From positions 2,976,001-3,040,000 of the forward strand of contig NZ_CP053382.1 of the NCBI RefSeq assembly GCF_014931605.1: a DNA stretch of 64,000 bases, in the 5' to 3' direction. The position numbers and the translations under genes are program-made. This document shows positions 51,159 through 59,698 of this stretch, one piece after another. The notes under the pieces are model-generated. The model was not told the DNA's origin. It worked only from the letters and a program-made list of their open reading frames with translations, and did no database searches. The first letter of the stretch is position 1. Each line of letters starts with the position of its first letter. Source of the DNA: Halomonas sp. MCCC 1A13316. Its GTDB lineage: Bacteria > Pseudomonadota > Gammaproteobacteria > Pseudomonadales > Halomonadaceae.

Positions 51159-51803
51159 ATGCGCAAGTCTTCACTTCCCACTCTCTTTGGCGCCGGTTTG
51201 GCAGCCACTGCCCTTCTCGCCAGCAGCCAGGCGCTCGCCTACAACCAGGGCGATTTCATCACCCGCGTGGGCGTCGCTCATGTCGACCCCAAGAGCGACA
51301 ATGGCAGTATCGATGCACTCGGCCTGACAGGGCTTGAGGTCAAGGTCGACAGCGATACCAACCTGGGCTTTACCCTGGCCTACCTCTTCCACGACAAGCT
51401 GGGCGTCGAGCTGCTGGCCGCGCTGCCGTTCAAGCACGATATCTCGATTGCCGATGGTGCTGTGACAGGTTCCACCAAGCACCTGCCACCCACGCTGAGC
51501 CTGCAGTACTACCCGCTGGGCGGCAGCGGCGCGCAGGTCCAACCCTATGCCGGCGTCGGCCTCAACTACACCCACTTCTTCAGTGAAGAGGTTAATGTTC
51601 CCGGCGCCGAACTGGACCTCGACAGCTCCTGGGGTCTGGCCGGCCAGCTCGGCGTCGACGTTCGCATGAACGACAACTGGGGAATCAACGCCGCGGCCTG
51701 GTACGTCGACATCGATACCGATGCCAGCCTGAACGGCGAAGAAATCGGCACGGTCAACGTCGACCCCTGGGTGTTCATGGCCGGCATCAGCTACCGCTTC
51801 TGA
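51159..51803 (+). CDS. OmpW family outer-membrane protein (second copy)
   Basis: 214 aa from the ATG at 51159. Signal peptide AGLAATALLASSQALAYNQG, with cleavage near LAY. The mature start GDFITRVGVAHVDPKSDNGS and SLQYYPLGGSGAQVQPYAGV and the end MAGISYRF are OmpW features. It is paralogous to the gene at 50334-50936 but clearly diverged across the barrel, so the duplication is not recent. It has its own leader, and a GC-rich hairpin (51821-51844) follows. Confidence 0.9.
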   Translation: MRKSSLPTLFGAGLAATALLASSQALAYNQGDFITRVGVAHVDPKSDNGSIDALGLTGLEVKVDSDTNLGFTLAYLFHDKLGVELLAALPFKHDISIADGAVTGSTKHLPPTLSLQYYPLGGSGAQVQPYAGVGLNYTHFFSEEVNVPGAELDLDSSWGLAGQLGVDVRMNDNWGINAAAWYVDIDTDASLNGEEIGTVNVDPWVFMAGISYRF

Positions 51804-51820
51804 TATGTCTTGAACGCCGC

Positions 51821-51844
51821 GAGGCCCGTCAACTGGCGGGCCTC
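51821..51844. terminator. Hairpin between the second ompW and the cyclotransferase-like gene
   Basis: GAGGCCCG and CGGGCCTC form an 8-bp stem with an 8-nt loop between two convergent genes. No T-tract follows, so it may be a weak or factor-assisted terminator. Confidence 0.5.
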
Positions 51845-51870
51845 ACGTGCTTCAGCTCTGCTCCCACAGC

Positions 51871-52371
51871 TCAGCGCGGGGAGTGGCGCGACAGGCCGAG
51901 CAGCGTGAGGATGCGATCCTCGAGCCCGTTAACCGCCTCGACCCGAGCCAGCCGGCGATGGTAGTCGGCACTGAGAAAGGGCTCCCCGGCCAACAGGTGG
52001 TCCAGGTATTCTCGGGCCGGCTTGAGTGCCTGGGCGGTAGTGCCGGGGGCAGCAATGTAGACCCAGGCTTCGACCGGACCTTCCTGGGTAACGATAGGCA
52101 GACGATGCCGCTCATACTCCGACGGGTAACCTTCGAAGGGATCCATTCGCTCGATCTGGGCAGGCTCGAGCAGCTCGAACAACGCACCCTCGACCCTTTC
52201 TCCCGCTACCGAAACCACGTTGGCATGGGCGATGCCTGCAACCCGCGAGGCCTTGTCGAAGCGTAGCGCATGGTCGTACAGCGTACCCGCCAGGCAGCGC
52301 CGAGTGGTACCGATACGGGCCTCGACCCGGGCCACGTTCATGTTGCTGCCATAGGCAAAATAGTACGGCAT
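51871..52371 (-). CDS. Gamma-glutamylcyclotransferase family protein
   Basis: 166 aa from the ATG at 52371, where the family motif begins at once (MPYYFAYGSNMNVARVEAR). The YGSN substrate-binding loop is intact, and a conserved acidic segment is in ALFELLEPAQIERMDPFEGY, the expected place for the catalytic glutamate. Such enzymes release 5-oxoproline from gamma-glutamyl compounds; many bacterial members are uncharacterised. The exact substrate is unknown. It follows yqcC on the same strand, 32 bp apart. Confidence 0.85.
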   Translation of the reverse strand: MPYYFAYGSNMNVARVEARIGTTRRCLAGTLYDHALRFDKASRVAGIAHANVVSVAGERVEGALFELLEPAQIERMDPFEGYPSEYERHRLPIVTQEGPVEAWVYIAAPGTTAQALKPAREYLDHLLAGEPFLSADYHRRLARVEAVNGLEDRILTLLGLSRHSPR

Positions 52372-52403
52372 AGCGTTCTCGTTGCGTGCACGGACGTGCC
52401 GCT

Positions 52404-52736
52404 TCAGTTCTCGCTCACCAGCCGATCGATCTCCTCGACGGCCTTGCACAGCAACAGGCGATCGTTGGCTCGGGTACCCTGCTGAGCCAGATAGGTCTCG
52501 ACTACGGGCGCCACGTCACAGTTTGCCGGCATCGGGGCTTCGGCCTCGATCAGGGCATCCAGGCGAGCGATGAAAACGAAGCGCAGCCACTGGGGCAGCG
52601 CCATGGTATCGATGCAGAAAGGCTGCTGGCTTTCGTATGCCTCGGGCGCCGGTGCACTCATGCGCCACATGTTGGTGGCCTTCATGGTGGCCTCGAGTCG
52701 GCGCAGCGCTACGTCGAGCTCATCGTGAACGGTCAT
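52404..52736 (-). CDS. YqcC family protein
   Basis: 110 aa. It matches the YqcC/DUF446 family: LDVALRRLEATMKATNMWR at the N-terminus, then QPFCIDTMALPQWLRFVFIA, then VVETYLAQQGTRANDRLL. A small helical cytoplasmic protein of unknown function. It is 32 bp upstream of the cyclotransferase-like gene and 80 bp downstream of the ABC transporter operon. Confidence 0.85.
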   Translation of the reverse strand: MTVHDELDVALRRLEATMKATNMWRMSAPAPEAYESQQPFCIDTMALPQWLRFVFIARLDALIEAEAPMPANCDVAPVVETYLAQQGTRANDRLLLCKAVEEIDRLVSEN

Positions 52737-52816
52737 GGAGTCTCCTGTTGGGCTATGCCTCCATTATCGCACAACTCATCCGGCCGCCAACTCCGCCCAG
52801 GCCGTAGACACACTCA

Positions 52817-53563
52817 TCAGGCAGGCTGGCCGGCCAGGATCTTGCGCAGGAAATCGCGCGTACGTGGATCCCGGGGAGCATTGAAGAATTGCGAGGGGGG
52901 GCCTTGCTCGACGATTCGCCCGCCTTCCATGAATACCACGCGGTCCGCCACGTCCCTGGCGAAGCCCATCTCATGCGTTACCACCAACATGGTCTGACGT
53001 TCACGGGCCAGCTGCTTCATCAGGCCGAGCACCTCCTCTACCCACTCTGGATCCAGCGAGGAGGTCGGCTCGTCGAACAGGATCACTTCGGCCTGGGCGG
53101 CCATGGCGCGACCGATGCCAACCCGCTGCTGCTGGCCTCCCGAAAGCGAAGCCGGATAGGCGTCCGCCTTGTCGGCCAGGCCGATGCGCTGAAGAATCTC
53201 ACGGGCTCGGTCATGCGCCTTGGCCTTGGGCCAGCGATTGACCACGATCAGCCCCTCGGCGATGTTCTCGAGCGCCGTCTTGTTGGCGAACAGTGCATAG
53301 TTCTGGAACACGAACGCCGTGCGTCGCCGGGCTGCGAGGATCTCGGCCCGGCTTGCCCGGGTGACGTCGACATCCAGGTCGCCGATGACCAGGCGTCCGG
53401 CATCCGGACGCTCGAGAAAATTCAAGCACCGCAGCAGCGTCGACTTGCCGGTCCCCGACGGGCCGATCACGACAATGATCTCTCCCTGCTCGATTTCGAG
53501 ATCGATGCCATCGAGCACGGTTGCGTTGCCGAAGCGTTTGACGAGATTGGCGATCTTGATCAT
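52817..53563 (-). CDS. Amino-acid ABC transporter ATP-binding protein (cystine/polar amino-acid type)
   Basis: 248 aa from the ATG at 53563, overlapping the permease stop (ATGA). Walker A is VIGPSGTGKSTLLRCLNFLE, Q-loop FVFQNYALFANKTALENI, signature [17 protein letters not shown], Walker B VILFDEPTSSLDPEWV and switch TMLVVTHEMGFARDVADRV. This is the standard PAAT-family ATPase of glutamine, cystine and related importers. With the next two genes it forms a complete importer. The sequence resembles TcyN/YecC more than GlnQ, so cystine is a reasonable guess. Confidence 0.9.
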   Translation of the reverse strand: MIKIANLVKRFGNATVLDGIDLEIEQGEIIVVIGPSGTGKSTLLRCLNFLERPDAGRLVIGDLDVDVTRASRAEILAARRRTAFVFQNYALFANKTALENIAEGLIVVNRWPKAKAHDRAREILQRIGLADKADAYPASLSGGQQQRVGIGRAMAAQAEVILFDEPTSSLDPEWVEEVLGLMKQLARERQTMLVVTHEMGFARDVADRVVFMEGGRIVEQGPPSQFFNAPRDPRTRDFLRKILAGQPA

Positions 53564-54234
53564 CTGCGGTAGGCCCTGTTGAGTCGCACCTCCAGCCATC
53601 TCTGGAACCAGGCCAGCAGCTCGACGATGATCCAGTAGATGATCGCTACGGTGATGAAGGCTTCGAAATAGAGGAAACTGCCGGCCGCTTCCTTCTGTGT
53701 CGCGCCCATCAGCTCCGTGACGCCCAAGGTGAAGGCCAGCGAGGTCGCCTTGATCATGTCGATGAAATAGTTCATCAGCGTGGGTACGGCCACTCGAGTG
53801 GCCTGTGGGAGCACAATACGACGCATCAATTGGCTATTGGTCATGCCGATCGACAGTGCCGCCTCGGTCTGGCTACGGTCGACCCCGACGATGGCGGCAC
53901 GTATCGACTCCGCCATGTAGGCCGAAAAGTGAAGCGTCAGCCCCATGATGGTGGCAGTGATCCCGTTGATCTGGGTCAGGAAGGCCAGCAGTTGCGGCAA
54001 TCCATAGTAGAACAGGAACAATTGCACCAGCAGCGGCGTGCCGCGGAAAAAGGAGATGAACAGCATCGTCGCTGCGTTCAGCCCCGGAATCTTCAGCACC
54101 CGGATCACCGCCAGGCCGCAGGAGAGGACCAGGGCAAGGGCCATGCCCGCCGCGGCCATCTGCAGCGTCAGCGGCAGATAGCGCAGCAGGATGGGCACCA
54201 GCCCCAACATGTAATCGAAATCAAGGACACGCAT
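53560..54234 (-). CDS. Amino-acid ABC transporter permease
   Basis: 224 aa, five membrane segments, His/Glu/Gln/Arg-type permease. The family core is RVLKIPGLNAATMLFISFFR followed by GTPLLVQLFLFYYGLPQ. The coupling loop is SIRAAIVGVDRSQTEAALS (EAA-like: ES-IRAAI..G..Q.EAA..L), and the segment LPQATRVAVPTLMNYFIDMI is typical. It dimerises or pairs in the importer. Its stop overlaps the ATPase start by 4 bp. Confidence 0.9.
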   Translation of the reverse strand: MRVLDFDYMLGLVPILLRYLPLTLQMAAAGMALALVLSCGLAVIRVLKIPGLNAATMLFISFFRGTPLLVQLFLFYYGLPQLLAFLTQINGITATIMGLTLHFSAYMAESIRAAIVGVDRSQTEAALSIGMTNSQLMRRIVLPQATRVAVPTLMNYFIDMIKATSLAFTLGVTELMGATQKEAAGSFLYFEAFITVAIIYWIIVELLAWFQRWLEVRLNRAYRR

Positions 54235-54251
54235 GACAAGCGCTCAGCGGA

Positions 54252-55010
54252 TCATGGGCGCGTGATATCGGTACCGAACCAGCGCTCCGAGATGGATGCC
54301 AGGGTGCCGTTTTCACGCAGGGTGGCAAGCGCCGTGTCGACCCGATCCCGTAGCGGGCGATCGGCTTCGGTATCGCGGAAAGGCAAGGCATTGCGGATGC
54401 TCGAGAACGGTTCTCCGGCCAGTTGCAGCGGCAACGGCTTCTCCTGGATCACCTGGCTGGCGCTCACTCGATCCATAACGAAGGCATCGACTCGGCCCAG
54501 CGCGGTGTCCTGTTCGATGTTGCTGTCGTAAGTACGGATATCGATTTCATCGGCATAGGGCAGCTCGCGCAGCAGCTGTTCGTAGTTCGAACCGAGGTTG
54601 ACGGCGACCCGCTTGCCCTTCAGGTCTTCTACGCCTTCGATCTCCTCGTTGCCTGCCTTGACGACCACTTGAGCACCGTCATAGACGTACGGCTCGGTGA
54701 AGAGGTACTTCGCCTCACGCTCTTCGGTAATGGTGATCTGGTTGGCGATGGTATCGATACGGCCGGATTCCAGCATGCCGAACAGACCGGAGAAGTTGGC
54801 GGTCTCGAACTGTATCTCTACGCCCAACTCTTCGCCTACGGCACGCATGACATCCACTTCGAAACCTTTGAGCGTGTCCTGCTCGACGAAAGTGAAAGGA
54901 AAGTAACTCCCCGACATGCCGACCTTGAGCACATCGTCCTGTGCCTGAGCGCTGCCAATGAAGGAGAGAGCACCGGAGAGAACCGCTGCGACAAGAATGC
55001 GCGATGACAT
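54252..55010 (-). CDS. Amino-acid ABC transporter substrate-binding protein (cystine-type)
   Basis: 252 aa. Signal peptide ILVAAVLSGALSFIGSAQAQ, with cleavage near AQAQ. The mature protein is an SBP family 3 domain: LKVGMSGSYFPFTFVEQDTL, KGFEVDVMRAVGEELGVEIQ, GMLESGRIDTIANQITITEE, EDLKGKRVAVNLGSNYEQLL. The TIANQITITEER motif resembles the FliY/TcyA cystine-binding group. It is the first gene of the operon and is 17 bp upstream of the permease gene. Ligand assignment remains inference. Confidence 0.9.
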   Translation of the reverse strand: MSSRILVAAVLSGALSFIGSAQAQDDVLKVGMSGSYFPFTFVEQDTLKGFEVDVMRAVGEELGVEIQFETANFSGLFGMLESGRIDTIANQITITEEREAKYLFTEPYVYDGAQVVVKAGNEEIEGVEDLKGKRVAVNLGSNYEQLLRELPYADEIDIRTYDSNIEQDTALGRVDAFVMDRVSASQVIQEKPLPLQLAGEPFSSIRNALPFRDTEADRPLRDRVDTALATLRENGTLASISERWFGTDITRP

Positions 55011-55328
55011 GATCGACCTCCACTAATATCAATTTGGAATTAATTTTACTTTTTTTATTCGACTTTACCAGATGGGCATCAAATAGCCCACTTTTAGCCC
55101 ATGGCTATTTTCTATGCCAGCCATAGCGTAGTCGCGCCCTGGAAGATCATGCACAGATTCACTGAAAGAGGCTGTGGATAAGCTCTGGAAACCCGCCTAG
55201 GTAGCAGACAAACCGGGGCTTTGCCAGGCATGCTCATTTCTTGACCAGTCTTGAGCATTTCCATGCCGGAGAGTGGCTGACAAGGCCCCGGCCGTCACGG
55301 TAGAGTGCACGCTCAAAAGGGAGCCCCT
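55011..55328. other. Intergenic region between the ABC importer and the DUF3549 gene
   Basis: 318 bp without a gene. It holds the divergent start signals. An 8-bp inverted repeat AAATAGCC (55081-55088) and GGCTATTT (55103-55110) lies 71 bp upstream of the binding-protein gene. The first part is AT-rich (55021-55080), fitting a promoter for that operon. Nothing else recognisable was seen. Confidence 0.4.
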
Positions 55329-56357
55329 ATGCAGCCGATCCACACGCTTCATGACTTCTTTGTCCGTACCGGTGCCGAGGTCCGCCTCTACCATATGGGC
55401 CGCCGGGTCGAACCCTGCCCCCTTGATGCCCTGTCCCGCTTCGAGGAGGGCGCCATTGCCTGGCCATTCCCCTGGCAAGGGCAGGCTCGCCTGGGCATCG
55501 TCTTTCGCATCGGGGATCTCGACGATCCACTGATCTGGTTCCTGGCTATGCCGCTTGACGAGCAGGGACAGTTGTTGCCGCCTATGCGCGACGCCTTTCT
55601 CCAGCGCCTGCTGGTCACCCTGGGGCGAAATGTGGACCGCGTGGATCATGAGGCACGTAATGACGGCGAGATCGAGAACTTGATGCACGACAACCCACTC
55701 GCCTTCACCCCTTCGCTAGCCTTCCAGGCGATGCTGCATGCCTATGCCACACGCGACACTGGCAAACCGGCAAGCCCGCACCTGGAGCCGGTGGAAGCCT
55801 ACCTGAGTGGGCAACAGGTGGATTGGCAGTTCCTGGGGCTACAGGGCCTGGCCGACTTCACCGTGCGCCTGGACGACGAGGCCGCCCGTCAGCTGGCCGC
55901 AAGGCTCCCCAGCCTGCCGGACGAAGTGTTGAATTCGCTGTGTTACTGTCTAGAGCATCTCGCCGTATCCGACACCCTCGGCAGCGCGCTGCGCGAGCGG
56001 GGCGAGCAGGCCGCCGCCATGGGTCGCCTGGAAACGCTGTGCGCCTGCGTGCGTGCCGTGGGCGGCGCCGACGAGACGATCGCCGGCGCCTGGTTTGATG
56101 ATCTGCTGGCCGACCCGGCGGCCTGTGGCCCCGACCTGCTGGCGGCGATAGCCGGGCGCGGCTGGGAGCATCTGGAGGACGGCGAACGCCTGCCCCGCTT
56201 CCTTGAGCGACTGGCCGAGCAGCCGCAGGCGGATTTTGCCGGTGCAGCCCGTGATCTTGCACTGATCCCGCGGCTGCGCCTGCCGGTGCTGATGACGTTG
56301 CGCCAGGCCGGTCAGGACTCCGCTATCGGCCAACGCCTGGCCGGCCTGGGCCAGTGA
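55329..56357 (+). CDS. DUF3549 family protein
   Basis: 342 aa from the ATG at 55329 (MQPIHTLHDFFVRTGAEVRL) with AGGGAG upstream. It has the DUF3549 pattern: LYHMGRRVEPCPLDALSRFE, ENLMHDNPLAFTPSLAFQAM and VDWQFLGLQGLADFTVRL. A long C-terminal part rich in Ala and Leu helices follows, consistent with helical repeats. No catalytic motif is seen. DUF3549 members occur in Halomonas, Pseudomonas and Vibrio, with unknown function. The rimB-like gene follows 36 bp downstream. Confidence 0.85.
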   Translation: MQPIHTLHDFFVRTGAEVRLYHMGRRVEPCPLDALSRFEEGAIAWPFPWQGQARLGIVFRIGDLDDPLIWFLAMPLDEQGQLLPPMRDAFLQRLLVTLGRNVDRVDHEARNDGEIENLMHDNPLAFTPSLAFQAMLHAYATRDTGKPASPHLEPVEAYLSGQQVDWQFLGLQGLADFTVRLDDEAARQLAARLPSLPDEVLNSLCYCLEHLAVSDTLGSALRERGEQAAAMGRLETLCACVRAVGGADETIAGAWFDDLLADPAACGPDLLAAIAGRGWEHLEDGERLPRFLERLAEQPQADFAGAARDLALIPRLRLPVLMTLRQAGQDSAIGQRLAGLGQ

Positions 56358-56393
56358 GCCTGACAATCAACAAGGACCGCTGGAAATGATTCG

Positions 56394-56831
56394 ATGAAGG
56401 AACTGCCCTATATTCCCAAGGCCGTGATCGGTCGCCTGGAGATGGTGACTCTACCGACCATCGGTATGACCGTCTGCGCCAAGATAGACACCGGAGCTCG
56501 CACTTCGTCCCTGCATGCCGAGGACATCGAAATCTTCGAAGAAGAGGGCCACCTCTGGGTCAGCTTTACGACCCGCAGCGGGGGATTGGAATCGCCACCG
56601 CACACTTACCGCACTCATTTGCACGATCGCCGCAAGGTGACGAGTTCCAACGGACACAAGGAGTGGCGCTACGTGATTCGCACGCCGATGCAACTGGGCG
56701 AACTGGAAGTCATGGTGGAATTGACCCTGGCCGACCGCAGTGACATGCGCTACCCCATGCTGCTCGGCAGACGCGCATTGCGTCGTTTACTGGTGGCCCC
56801 CGGCGCCACTTTCCTGCATGGCGAACCCTGA
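56394..56831 (+). CDS. rimB: RimK-associated ATP-dependent zinc protease family protein (RimB-like)
   Basis: 145 aa. COG4067-type retropepsin-like fold: [20 protein letters not shown] with the DTGA active-site motif, then [10 protein letters not shown] and [19 protein letters not shown]. Despite the family name the fold is aspartyl-protease-like. It sits 31 bp upstream of rimK. In Pseudomonas the RimA/B/K set controls glutamylation of ribosomal protein S6, and RimB is thought to act on the RimK product. No rimA is visible here. Confidence 0.85.
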   Translation: MKELPYIPKAVIGRLEMVTLPTIGMTVCAKIDTGARTSSLHAEDIEIFEEEGHLWVSFTTRSGGLESPPHTYRTHLHDRRKVTSSNGHKEWRYVIRTPMQLGELEVMVELTLADRSDMRYPMLLGRRALRRLLVAPGATFLHGEP

Positions 56832-56862
56832 CCTACCCGGCCCTACCGCCCTGGAGCCTACG

Positions 56863-57771
56863 ATGCATATCGCGCTGCTGTCCCGCAACCGCAATCTCTA
56901 CTCCACGCGACGCTTGGTGGAGGCCGCCGAACAGCGCGGCCACAAGGCCCGGGTGATCGACACCCTGCGCTGCTACATGAGCATCGCGGCGCATCATCCC
57001 TCGATCCATTACAAGGGCGAGGAGATCGAGCGTTTCGACGCGGTGATACCACGCATCGGCGCCTCCGTTACTTTCTACGGCTGCGCCGTCCTGCGCCAGT
57101 TCGAGATGATGGGCACCTATGTGCTCAACGACTCGGTTGCGATCACCCGCTCGCGTGACAAGCTACGCTCGCTGCAGCTGCTGTCGCGCAAGGGACTGGG
57201 CCTGCCGATCACCGGCTTTGCCCACTCACCGGACGATATCCCCGATCTGATCACCATGGTCAAGGGGGCACCGCTGGTGATCAAGCTGCTGGAGGGCACT
57301 CAAGGTATCGGCGTGGTACTGGCCGAGACCAACCAGGCGGCTGAATCCGTCATTCAGGCCTTTATGGGTATGAAGGCGAACATCATGGCGCAGGAGTACA
57401 TCAAGGAGGCCCGTGGGGCCGACATCCGCTGCTTCGTGATAGGCGACAAGGTGGTCGCCTCGATGAAGCGTCAGGCGGCCGAGGGCGAGTTCCGCTCCAA
57501 TCTGCACCGTGGCGGTACGGCCAGTCTGATACGTATCACCCCCGAAGAGCGCTCCACGGCAATACGCGCGGCAAAGGCCATGGGCCTCAGGGTAGCCGGG
57601 GTCGACCTGTTGCGGTCCAACCATGGTCCGGTGATCATGGAGGTCAATTCTTCGCCGGGGCTGCAGGGCATCGAGACCGCTACCGGCAAGGACATCGCCG
57701 GCTTGATCATCGAGCATATCGAGAAAAACGCCGCCTCCCCCCGAAAGGCACCACCTAAGCCCAAGGGGTAA
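56863..57771 (+). CDS. rimK: Ribosomal protein S6--L-glutamate ligase
   Basis: 302 aa from the ATG at 56863 ([20 protein letters not shown]), the E. coli RimK length. The open frame upstream is a shadow of the rimB-like gene. ATP-grasp features: [58 protein letters not shown] and [20 protein letters not shown] with the metal-binding E and N. It adds glutamates to the C-terminus of S6, affecting ribosome composition and translation. Confidence 0.95.
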   Translation: MHIALLSRNRNLYSTRRLVEAAEQRGHKARVIDTLRCYMSIAAHHPSIHYKGEEIERFDAVIPRIGASVTFYGCAVLRQFEMMGTYVLNDSVAITRSRDKLRSLQLLSRKGLGLPITGFAHSPDDIPDLITMVKGAPLVIKLLEGTQGIGVVLAETNQAAESVIQAFMGMKANIMAQEYIKEARGADIRCFVIGDKVVASMKRQAAEGEFRSNLHRGGTASLIRITPEERSTAIRAAKAMGLRVAGVDLLRSNHGPVIMEVNSSPGLQGIETATGKDIAGLIIEHIEKNAASPRKAPPKPKG

Positions 57772-57881
57772 TTGCGAGAAAACCATCATAATTTGTAGAA
57801 AGGTCACTTAATTTCTTCGCGGGGGTAGCAAAACAGTGTTTCCCCCGCCACAATCTGCGTCACCGGAGGAGGTGACCGCTC

Positions 57882-58325
57882 ATGTTTCTCGATAATCGCC
57901 AAGTGGCGATGGACAGCGTTCTGGAAGCGCTGGCTGACAGCATCGATTATTTTCAGGACAATCTCGAGCGCCTGCGCCCTTCGCTGCGCGAAACGCTCAA
58001 GCCTCATTACGAAGCCCGCGCCAAAACGATGCACAAGCTGCAGGAACTGGCCAAGCGGCACCTCAAGTTGCTTCCGCGGGATGCCGACGTCGAGCGTGAC
58101 GATTACATGTGGCTCTGGAGCCGCCTGAAGAGCTTCGTTGGCAATGAAAGCCAGGTCGTCATCGGCGAACTGCTCGAGCAGGAGCGCGTGCTGATGCAGG
58201 CCCTGGCCACCCTTTATACCCACCCGCTGCCCAATCCGCTCGAACCGGTCGTCGAACAGTGCTGGAAGGATTGCCGAGCCCTGATTCGCGAACTCTACCT
58301 GCAGCAAAAGCCACGTCGTCGCTGA
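57882..58325 (+). CDS. Hypothetical helical protein
   Basis: 147 aa with AGGAGG upstream of the ATG (at 57865-57870). The sequence is nearly all amphipathic helix: DSVLEALADSIDYFQDNLER, TLKPHYEARAKTMHKLQELA and NESQVVIGELLEQERVLMQA, followed by CWKDCRALIRELYLQQ. The four-helix-bundle look resembles DUF2383/PA2169-type proteins, but no metal-binding ExxH pattern of ferritin-like proteins is evident. It follows rimK by 110 bp on the same strand and is convergent with the SanA-like gene, 12 bp away. Confidence 0.7.
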   Translation: MFLDNRQVAMDSVLEALADSIDYFQDNLERLRPSLRETLKPHYEARAKTMHKLQELAKRHLKLLPRDADVERDDYMWLWSRLKSFVGNESQVVIGELLEQERVLMQALATLYTHPLPNPLEPVVEQCWKDCRALIRELYLQQKPRRR

Positions 58326-58337
58326 CGACAACGTCGG

Positions 58338-59054
58338 CTAGCGATATTCCGGTTGCGGTTCTATATCGAGCAGTTGCCGCCAAGCCGGCGGCACGATCTG
58401 CAAGGGCTCCAGCGGCCCCAGAAAATAGGGTTCGCGCCCCCAGAGATAGAGATCCCCCACGGTTGCCGCCCGCGCCGCCCACTCCCGCATCTGCAGCCGC
58501 CACAACCCCGCCACCGGACGCGACGGTGCACTGCAGCCGCGTGCCTCGAGACCTAGTGCATCGGCGATGAACAGCGCACGCGGCAAGTGCCAAGATTGCG
58601 TAACCAGCAGCACCTGGTCGACGCCGAACACTTCCCGCGCCCGCACCAGGGTATCGAAGGTACTGAAACCGGCATAGTCGAGGGTCATGTCCTCATCGCG
58701 CACGTATTGGCCACGCAGATCGCGCCACATGGTGATGGGCTCATTGTACTGGCGGGTGCGGTTGTCACCGGAAAGCAGCAGGTGCTCGACTCGGCCTAGC
58801 CGGATCAGTCGAGAAGCGGCGTTGATACGCGCTTCGAAGTGCGGATTGCGCACGCCGCTGCGCGTCCAGTGCGAGGTGCCGAAAACGATGCCGACACGCT
58901 CCGGGCCACACAGCGGTAGCTCGTGCTCGATACGTGAATGTGTCTGTCCCAGCACCCAGAGGTTGGCAGCGACGAACAGCAGCAGCGCCAGCAACAACAG
59001 GGTGCCGAGCGTCATCAGCAACAATTTGAAGGTTTTCCACAGTAGCGCCTGCAT
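58338..59054 (-). CDS. SanA/YdcF (DUF218) family protein
   Basis: 238 aa with one N-terminal membrane segment (LLLMTLGTLLLLALLLFVAA). The DUF218 domain follows: VGIVFGTSHWTRSGVRNPHF, EARINAASRLIRLGRVEHLL, LLSGDNRTRQYNEPITM and LLVTQSWHLPRALFIADALG. It is the SanA type, implicated in envelope barrier function and vancomycin tolerance at high temperature in E. coli. It faces the periplasm by analogy. It lies downstream of sufT on the same strand. Confidence 0.88.
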   Translation of the reverse strand: MQALLWKTFKLLLMTLGTLLLLALLLFVAANLWVLGQTHSRIEHELPLCGPERVGIVFGTSHWTRSGVRNPHFEARINAASRLIRLGRVEHLLLSGDNRTRQYNEPITMWRDLRGQYVRDEDMTLDYAGFSTFDTLVRAREVFGVDQVLLVTQSWHLPRALFIADALGLEARGCSAPSRPVAGLWRLQMREWAARAATVGDLYLWGREPYFLGPLEPLQIVPPAWRQLLDIEPQPEYR

Positions 59055-59124
59055 TCACCATCACCGGGCAAGGAATCACGAAGCCTCGCACACGCTACCG
59101 GTAGCGAGAAGTCCGGGCTTGCAG

Positions 59125-59697
59125 CTAGAACATGCCGAGTTCCAGTTTCGCCTCATCGCTCATCATCTCACGGCTCCAGGGTGGATCGAAGACGATCTCG
59201 GTGTGCACGCGGCTGATCTGGGGCGCGCCGAGGATCTTGTTGCGCGCATCGGCAGCAATCACATCACCCATGCCGCAGCCCGGCGCAGTGAGCGTCATAC
59301 GGATGGTGACGATCCGCTCCCCGCTGATCAGCCGCTCGATGCGACATCCGTAGACCAGCCCAAGATCGACGATATTGACCGGGATCTCGGGATCGAAGCA
59401 GGTACGCAACTGATCCCAGACGAACTCTTCGATCTCTTCATCGCCGGCATCCTCGGGCAACGTCGGACGTGGCAGCGGCTCCAGCCCCAGGGCATCGAGG
59501 TTGCTGCCCTCGACCAGGTAGAGCCGTCCCTCGAAGCCAACGCTGACCGAGCTGCCTTTGGCCTGCATCACGCTGACCACGCTGTCCTCGGGCAGGGTCA
59601 CGGTCTTGCCGAAAGGGATCGAAATAACCTCGACGTCACGCTGCAGCGGAAGCGTTTGCCCCTTCTGCAGGCTGGCAATCTGTTCGATGCTCGACAT
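59125..59697 (-). CDS. sufT: SufT, Fe-S cluster assembly auxiliary protein (MIP18/DUF59)
   Basis: 190 aa from the ATG at 59697 (MSSIEQIASLQKGQTLPLQR), one base after the sufS stop. The N-terminal part (about 90 aa) is SufT-specific and the C-terminal half is a MIP18-like domain: CFDPEIPVNIVDLGLVYGCR with the DPEIP motif, then TLTAPGCGMGDVIAADARN with a conserved Cys. SufT helps mature Fe-S proteins in several bacteria, mainly when demand is high. The shadow frame extending upstream lies within sufS. Confidence 0.9.
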   Translation of the reverse strand: MSSIEQIASLQKGQTLPLQRDVEVISIPFGKTVTLPEDSVVSVMQAKGSSVSVGFEGRLYLVEGSNLDALGLEPLPRPTLPEDAGDEEIEEFVWDQLRTCFDPEIPVNIVDLGLVYGCRIERLISGERIVTIRMTLTAPGCGMGDVIAADARNKILGAPQISRVHTEIVFDPPWSREMMSDEAKLELGMF

Positions 59698-59698
59698 C

